Shown: positions 57,546-64,000 of the stretch, piece after piece | Position numbering within the stretch: the first letter of the stretch is position 1 | How the letters are laid out: each line of letters begins with the position of its first letter | From: Kingdonia uniflora | Lineage: Eukaryota; Streptophyta; Magnoliopsida; Ranunculales; Circaeasteraceae | Length of the DNA stretch: 64,000 nucleotides | Direction of reading: 5' to 3' | Assembly (NCBI GenBank): GCA_014058105.1 | Contig: JACGCM010001948.1 | Location: 1,550,001 to 1,614,000, forward strand | Translations under genes and position numbers: made by a program | The notes under the pieces: model-generated | What the model was told of the DNA's origin: nothing | Seen by the model: only the letters and a program-made list of their open reading frames with translations | The model's database searches: none

Positions 57546-60191
57546 TATAAAAAATGGCAATTCTATGGGTAAGGGTTATTATGTTTCTGGAATGTTTAAA
57601 TTGAATGTAATGAATAAATTCGTTTTTGCGTATATTCTTGAGTCCTCTGAATTGTGGCATGGTAGATTAGACCATGTAAACTATAAATCGATTTAATCGA
57701 TGGCAAGTAATGGAGTAATTCCAAAACACAATCAGACTCAAGAAAAATGCATAATATGCAGCAAATGTAAAGTTATTGGAACCTCTTTTAGATTTGTTGA
57801 GAGATCATCAAAGGTTTTAGATCTTGTACATTTAAACATCTCTGAGATGACGAATGTTCTATCCAAAAATGGAAAGAGATATTTCATTACATTCATAGAC
57901 GACGCTTCGAGATACACTTACGTTTTTCTTTTAAGGACTAAAGATGAAGCCTTTGACAAGTTCAAAACGTACAAAGCTGAAGTTAAGAACTTTTACAATT
58001 GCAAGATAAAGACTCTTCGGACCGATAGAGGGGGAAAGTACACATTCACGGGTCTGCAAAAATTTTGTGAAGCTGAAGGGGTGCACCATCAAATGTCTGC
58101 TCCAAGGACACCGGAACAAAACGGCATTGCAGAACGAAAGAATATAACTATTACAGAAATGGTGAATTTTGTGCTTATCAGTTTGGGTGCTCCATCTAAT
58201 TTATGGGCGAAGCTCTTCTTTCATCGTGTCATATTTTAAATCAGGTTTCTCATAAAGCAATTGGAAAGACTCCTTATGAAGTATGGAAAGGGAGAAAGTC
58301 TAACTTGAATTATCTCAAAGCTTGGGGATGCTTAGCTCAAGTCAAGTTACCACACGTTCAGTTTCCAAAAGTTGGACCGTGAGGGTTGGATGGCGTCTTT
58401 GTTGGTTATTCTGTGAGCAGCAAGGCTTATATATTTTTGAATTTAAAATTTCCAGTACCTTATTCTATTATTGAATTAACAAATACTGATTTCTTTAAGA
58501 ACATCTTTCCGTTTAAGAAGGATAAGGAAACTGTGGGGGTTGATTCTTCGAGTTCACACAAGGGAAGCAATGCAACTATTGTACTGGTGGAACCTCATAG
58601 AACTGTTAGACCTCGCATACCTAAAAACTTTTGTCCTAATTATGTTCTCATGGCGAAAAATGATTCTAGTACTTATTATGAGGCAATGAGTTTGAATGAT
58701 GCAATATTCTGGAAGGAAGCAGATGATGATGATATTCACTATATAGTCCATAATGTCCAACAATACATGGACATTAGTGGATCTACCTCCGGGGAGCAGC
58801 AAACCGATTGGATGTAAGTGGATATTCAAGAAGAAACTTAGACCCGACGGTTCAATTGATAAGTACAAGACTTGCTTGGTGTCAAAAGGATATAAGAAAC
58901 GAGAGGGTTATGATTTATTCAATACGTATGCACCTGTGGCAAAAATATCCACAATAAGATTCATGATAGTTATTGCATCATTAAACAATCTGGTTATACA
59001 TCAGATGGATCTGAAGACCGCTTTTCTGAATGGAGATCTTGACAAATAAATTTATATGGTTCAGCCAGAAGGGTATGTTCTGGATAATAATAAGAAAAAG
59101 GTATATAAGCTGATCAAATCTCTTTATGGGCAAAAACAAGCTCCTAAGTAGTGGCATGAAAAGTTCGTAACATTGTTGATTGTTGATGGTTTTCATGTTA
59201 ATGGTGGTGATATCTATGTTTATAGCAAGTTTAATGGCAGCAGTAGAGTCGTTATATGTCTTTATGTTGATGACATGCTTCTCATTGGAACCGACAATGA
59301 CCAAGTCATAAATGCGAAGAATTTATTGTCTTCAAAGTTTGATATGAAGGATCTTGGCGAGGCTGATGTAATTCTAGGAATTGAAATTATCAGGAGCAAT
59401 AATGGGATAACTCTTACGTAATCTAAATACATCGAGAAGGTTCTGCGAATATTTAATCAGTATGAGTCTAAACCTTCTCCTACTCTATTTGATTAAAGCA
59501 TAAAGTTGCATAAGAATACAAGTAAACCTATAGCTCAACTTGTGTACTCCCAAATCATTGGTAGTTTAATATATGTTATGCATTGTACAAGACCCGATCT
59601 TTCATATGTAGTTGGCAAATTGAGCATGTACATAAGTAACCCAGGTAAAGAGCATTGGGGTGCAATATACATAGTTTTAAGGTACCTTAAGGGTACAATG
59701 GGTTATGGGACATACATTATGTGAGACATCCAGCTGTACTTGAAGGATACTGTGATGCAACTTGGAACTCGGATCCAGACGGGTCGGTTACTGGATGAAT
59801 TTTTTCCTTAGCTGGAGGTTCGATCTCCTAGAGATCCAAAAAGCAAACATGCATAACTCATTCCTCTATGGAATCAGAGTTCATTAGTCTATCTTTTGCG
59901 GGAGAAGAGGCTGAGTGGCTGAAATCAGTGTTGTTTAATATTCCCATCTGGAAAAAGCATGTGCCGATAATCACAATCTATTATGATAATCAGGTTGCAT
60001 TGCTGCGAGCATACAACGAGACTTATAATGAGAAATTAAGACATATTCATCTAAAACATAATCATGTCAGGGGGCTTATTAAGAACGGAGTCATGACCGT
60101 TCAATATGTGAAGTCCCAAGAAAATTTGGCAGATCATTTATCAAAAGGCCTTGTGAGAGACATGATTAGTTCGACATCGAGGGAAATATGA
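57546..60191 (+). pseudogene. Copia pol: integrase, RT and RNase H, with stops
   Basis: The pre-integrase region shows LWHGRLDHVNYKSI (57,649) and CIICSKCK. The integrase frame (57,700-58,239) has LDLVHLNISEM, FITFIDDASRYTYVF, LRTDRGGKYTF and PRTPEQNGIAERKN, so the D-D-E layout is recognisable. The RT start NTWTLVDLPPGSSKPIGCKW (58,762) leads to KTAFLNGDLDK, then a stop at 59,047. The catalytic YVDD is at 59,263-59,274 in a frame reading CLYVDDMLLIGTD. After GSLIYVMHCTRPDLSY (~59,566), RNase H ends with SEFISLSFAGEEAEWLKSVL and HIHLKHNHVRGLI (~60,040). Frameshifts near 58,200 and 59,730 and stops at 59,047, 59,149, 59,419 and 59,495 inactivate it. Confidence 0.88.
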
Positions 60192-60825
60192 TTGAAAGTC
60201 TGTACATAGTTTCTTCGAGTGGAAACCCAACCTGTAGAGGTTTAATGGAAAAACAAACTCATGAGTTAACAATTTGTAGTAAGCACTTCTCTTTATTAAA
60301 AGTCATATTCCTATGGTTCTGGTATTTTTTATTTTGTAAAATGTGTAAGGCTGGTATTGTTCTCTTAATGAGTTTAAAATATCTATTTGGGTTGGAGTGT
60401 TTACAGATCACTCTTGGTAAACTCACCTCTCCAAGTGTGAAATCTTCAGTTCCTATGGGATGACAGACTGTCTATAGAGCACTTAGTAGAGAGGGATTAA
60501 GCACGAACTTTAAAGTGTTGAGCTCAAAAGTTATTTGTTTATCTAAAAATTGTATGTGTATGACATGTCTTGTTTATCAAATAGGATTATTAATTCAAGG
60601 CTTAAATCCACTAATATTTTTTGTCATTTTTAGTTCAAGGGCACTCCACTAATTTTTGACATGATAAACTTAGACATGTTTTACAATGTATAGGTTCCTG
60701 CCCACAAGACACCTAAACATATGCACAAGATTTGCCTTTATGCCCAATTTTTATTTATTTGTTTATGTTTTATTTAAATTTGTGGGGGAATTATGTTTGT
60801 TATTTTTAAATTTTAAGTGGAGGAT
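60192..60825 (+). other. Copia 3' untranslated region and polypurine tract
   Basis: No convincing gene. AAGTGGAGGA at 60,815-60,824 is the polypurine tract directly before the 3' LTR. Confidence 0.6.
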
Positions 60826-61504
60826 TGTTGGAATTGTTTTAACTTCAAATGTTTTATAAAACAAAATATGGTTTTAAATGTTTTGTCCCACATTGGAAAT
60901 ATATAAAAAATTATAATAGTTTTTATATCTCTATTACTTAGTTGGATTTAAAACTCTTCTCTAGGAGTGTGTGCACTCTAGCGAGATGTTATGCATGCTT
61001 TTTGGTGTTTTATTAGGCGCACTTAGCACTTTGCACGCTTGCCACGGTCGTGTAGCGTGGGTTTAGTGGGCTTGATCTGAAAGTTTTAACCTCTTGGACT
61101 TCTATGACTGTTAGAGTATGTAACTGGTAAATATTATTATTGGGTATTATGAGATTAATTGTGAATTATTTGATATTAATACTTTAATGTATTAATTAAG
61201 CAGTTTTAGAACTGAACAGTCTTAGACTCTTATTTATAGAGATCTCATCTGTGAGTAAAAAACACTGAGAAAATAAATAAGTTTTCTTTTTCTCAATTTT
61301 ATTTTTCGCTTTTTGGGCATTTAGGAAAGGTGAAACAAACTTGATCACTATGTGCAGTGCAAGCATATTGCATGGAACGGGTCTAGCTTGGTTGAATCCT
61401 GGAGATAGTGCTGCTGAGTTTTCTTTCACCTTTAGAAAAGCTTCAACTATCTTCAAGAAGCGTTTACGCGCCTCCTTGCTTGGTTCGGTAATTGGTTTTC
61501 TTTT
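60826..61504 (+). repeat. Copia 3' LTR, apparently lacking its last ~50 bases
   Basis: It starts TGTTGGAATTGTTTTAAC after the polypurine tract. Similarity to the inverted solo LTR at 24,350-25,004 runs to GGTTCGGTAATTGGTTTTC at ~61,500 and then ends. The expected CTAACA terminus is absent and integrase of element C follows. Confidence 0.8.
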
Positions 61505-64000
61505 ACCGCATTGAATCATGTGAGGATAGCCAAAACGTGTGATGATGTTTTCCCATAAGAACTTGATGACTTCTTATTCCCTTGTTCGACATAGAGGCAC
61601 GGCTTAGACCCATTTAGTAAAGTAATTTATAGCCACTAGAATGTGTTCTCTGTTGCCCGCAGTTTTGGGGAAATTGCTCACTAGATAAATGGCCTACCGC
61701 TTGAACGACCAAGCAACTTGGCTGCAATGGAGGTCTTGAGATGGGCTTCGAATGTTATGGGCATAACGTTGGCATTTGTTATAGTACTTCGCATACTCTT
61801 CAGCTTATTTTTTCATATTAGCCTAGAATAAACCTTGGGCTGCAGTGTGAGCACTGCAGTTGCCTTCGTAGAGTTCTGTAAGTATGGTAGTGGCGTCGTG
61901 TTGGGAGATGTAATGGAGGTGCACGCCATTTGGGGATTTATGGTGTAGACCACCTTTGAGAATGATGTATCGTCGGCAGTTTTCCAATAATGAGTATTTG
62001 GCTTTAGGATCCTCCAGGAGAGTAGAACTATTGAAATATGCGAAGAAAGGTGTGCTCCAGTCATCGGGATCGAGACTCTCGCCCCCAATATTGATGGTAT
62101 TGACTTCCATCTGGTTATTACTTAGGCATTCGAGTACTTTGATATAGAGTGTTTGAGATTTGGACTGGCCTAACATGGCTGCTATGTAGGCGAGGGCATT
62201 GGCATGTCTGTTTTCGCCTAGAGGGTAATATGTAATTGAAGATTTTTCTAGAAAACGATCCATGCGCTGGCGGACGAGTGCGACATACTCAGCCATGCAA
62301 CCGTTGGCCTAGTTTTTACCGGTATTATTATCGCAGAACAAGCTGGGAGCCAGTGAAGACTGTGAGTTTGGGAACACCAATTAAGTTCAAGAGCAAGATC
62401 GAGACCATGTATCAAAGCTTCGTATTCGGCCATATTGTTGGAACATTAGAAATTTAACTTGACAACCTTTTTGATTCAGTCATTGGAAGGAGTAACTAGG
62501 ACAATACCTATCCCAAAACTGTTAGGTCTAGCAAAACTATCGGTAAAGAGATGCCTGCCTGTGTTAGGGTTTCAAGGGTCTTTCTGTTTAGGTTGATCTT
62601 CGGGTAAGTCATCTTCATGTTCTTCTCAGTCAATGTCTTCAAACGGGAAGTTGGTAAGGAAATTAACGACTGTCAGGCCCTTTTGAGATATCTATTTTTC
62701 GAATGTGATGTCGTGTTCACCGAGATAGACAGATAATTGTTGTACCCGTCTTGATATATCTTTCTTGTTGATGATTTCTCGAAGAGGGTAGCTGGTGATA
62801 ATACGTATGGGGTGAGCTTAGAAGTAGAGTTTGAGCTTTCGACCAGTGTAGACGAGTTAAGGAGCAATCATTCCAGTTTGGTATGTTGTGCTTCGGCAGA
62901 TGTCAGAGTTTTGCTTATAAAGAATACGGGTTTCTCGATACTGGTTTCGAGTTGAATAAGGACCGAGCTAATAGAAGTATCAGTGACTACAAGATATAAG
63001 AAGAGCATTTTGCCTCCGATGGGGGTGTTTATGATAGGTGGTCGACCAAGGTAAGTTTTGAGTTCGTGGAAGACCTGTTCGCATTCGGGTATCCAATTAA
63101 CTTTAGTGTTTTTCTTTTTGGCCTTATAGACGCCTTGGTCGTGTAAGAGGAAGAAGCGCCAAACACAACGGTCAGAGGATTTTAAGATAAAATGGTTCAG
63201 GGCGGCTATTTTGCTAGTAACCTTTTGGGCATCCTTCTTAGTTCGAGGGGAAGGCATATCGATGAGGGTGTAAAATATGAGTTGGGTCGATCTCGATACC
63301 TTGTTTATTGATGAGGTGATCCAAGAATTTTCCTGAGGACACGTCGAATTGGCACTTGTCATTGTTAAGTTTCATATTGTATGTTCAAAGTATCGAAAAG
63401 ACGCCAGTCAAATCTTGTATATGGGTATGTTTTTGGAGGCTCTTACATAGTATGTCGTCAATATAAACTTCGACTGACTTGCCAAGCAGAGGTTTGAACA
63501 TGGTGGTAACAAGGCATTGGTAAGTGGCGCCTATATTTTTTAGGCCGAAGGGCATCACGTTAAAACAGTAAAGTCCTTGTTGTATCCCGAAGCCACATCT
63601 ATCTTAGATAGGCGTTCATGACCTATAGTGGTATCCAGGAGCACTGAAATGATCAGGAGAGGGAAATTGTCCTTCGGTATGTGTTTATTAAGATCTGTGA
63701 AGTCGACACAGATTTAGATCTTGCCATTCTTCTTGGGGACAACAGCAATGTTTGAGATCTAGTCGGCGTATTTGACTTCTCTGATGAAACCAGCGGCCTG
63801 AAGTTTTTCGACCTCGAGGTTAACTGCTTCTCTAATCCTCGGTGCCAAAGTGCACTTCTTCTGCTTCATGACTGTGGATTAAGAGATGAGTTCAAGTCAT
63901 TGACAGGCCAAGTTAGGGTCAACGTCGGGCATCTCATGGAAGGTCCAGGCGAAGATGTCTTTATTAGCTCGAAAGAACATTTTGAGTTCATGGCGTTCGG
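61505..64000 (-). mobile_element. Tat-lineage gypsy element C, partial (RT to integrase)
   Basis: On the minus strand, the window end to 61,505 follows RT, RNase H, linker and integrase of element B closely in protein terms. Gag and LTRs are not in view. The integrase is cut at ~61,505, just after IIT and HMI motifs of the core, where the copia LTR abuts. Confidence 0.85.
61505..64000 (-). pseudogene. Tat element C pol: RT, RNase H and integrase, frameshifted
   Basis: Reading from 64,000: FFRANKDIFAWTFHEMPDVD, AAGFIREVKYAD, ICVDFTDLNKHIPKDNFPLL and, near 63,455-63,444, an intact catalytic YIDD. The thumb has MPSPRTKKDAQKVTSKIAAL (~63,255) and the tether VNWIPECEQVFHELKTYLGR. RNase H follows (~62,560-62,340, with AEYEALIHGLDLA at ~62,433). 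The open block at 62,296-61,823 gives YYPLGENRHANALAYIAAML, then SLLENCRRYIILKGGLHHKS and ELYEGNCSAHTAAQG, the integrase HHCC start. The integrase core shows EYAKYYNKCQRYAHN, NYFTKWV and EVIKFLWENIIT. Stops and frameshifts are present, but the polymerase site is better kept than in element B. Confidence 0.82.

Larger units (their letters stand above)
57546..61504 (+). mobile_element. 5'-truncated Ty1/copia element with 3' LTR
   Basis: It begins inside the pre-integrase region and keeps integrase, RT, RNase H, a polypurine tract and a 3' LTR. No 5' LTR, gag or protease is present. The 3' LTR is related to the solo LTR at 24,350-25,004 and seems to stop ~50 bases short of that LTR's end, where Tat element C begins abruptly. 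Confidence 0.85.

Noticed and set aside
60188..60463. Open frame after copia RNase H as an envelope-like gene
   Set aside because: Short, hydrophobic because of T-rich DNA, and without a start context or known motif.
1..64000. CRISPR arrays, rRNA, tRNA genes, bacterial operons
   Set aside because: No array of spaced direct repeats, no tRNA box A/B pair or rRNA sequence recognised; the content is plant nuclear.

Overview
This window is nuclear DNA of a flowering plant, most likely a eudicot. It is AT-rich, has one intron-bearing housekeeping gene typical of plants, and is otherwise packed with nested, decayed plant-type transposons (Ty3/gypsy, Ty1/copia, LINE, Helitron, Mutator-like and hAT-like). 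Nothing bacterial, viral or organellar was seen.

Layout. 1-~4,000: 3' part of a Tat-lineage gypsy element with antisense reading frames and a probable 3' LTR (element A). ~4,000-8,590: AT-rich DNA without a recognisable gene. 8,595-~11,073 (-): decayed Helitron helicase. 11,074-16,756 (+): 5'-truncated chromovirus-type gypsy element with a ~3 kb 3' LTR. 17,204-17,588: tandem repeat. 17,763-18,187: a fragment of a glutathione peroxidase gene that still has introns. 18,570-~22,950: copia (Sirevirus-like) remnants with clustered 12-bp palindromes. ~24,200-~43,350 (+): one plant L1-type LINE, interrupted by a copia solo LTR (24,350-25,004), by a nearly full-length Tat element (element B, 27,590-40,276) and by a hAT-like MITE (42,169-42,702).

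43,926-~57,200 (-): the only clearly functional gene, a ubiquitin-activating enzyme E1 (UBA1/UBA2 type). Six coding exons join in frame to 1,072 codons plus stop, and there is a 5'UTR intron. Intron 1 holds a 1.1 kb Mutator-like element with a perfect 9-bp target duplication. The 7.1 kb intron 2 holds a hAT-like element and a local tandem duplication.

57,546-61,504 (+): 5'-truncated copia element whose 3' LTR is related to the solo LTR at 24,350. 61,505-64,000 (-): integrase, RNase H and RT part of a third Tat element (element C) that runs off the window.

The most unusual content is the antisense protein-coding module between integrase and 3' LTR of the Tat elements. A small antisense protein of ~110-165 aa occurs three times in the window (twice in tandem in element B, once in element A). 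A larger antisense gene occurs in both A and B. Their function is not known to me. All intron and LTR boundaries were read by eye from splice sites, TG/CA ends and target duplications; no alignment or database search was run.
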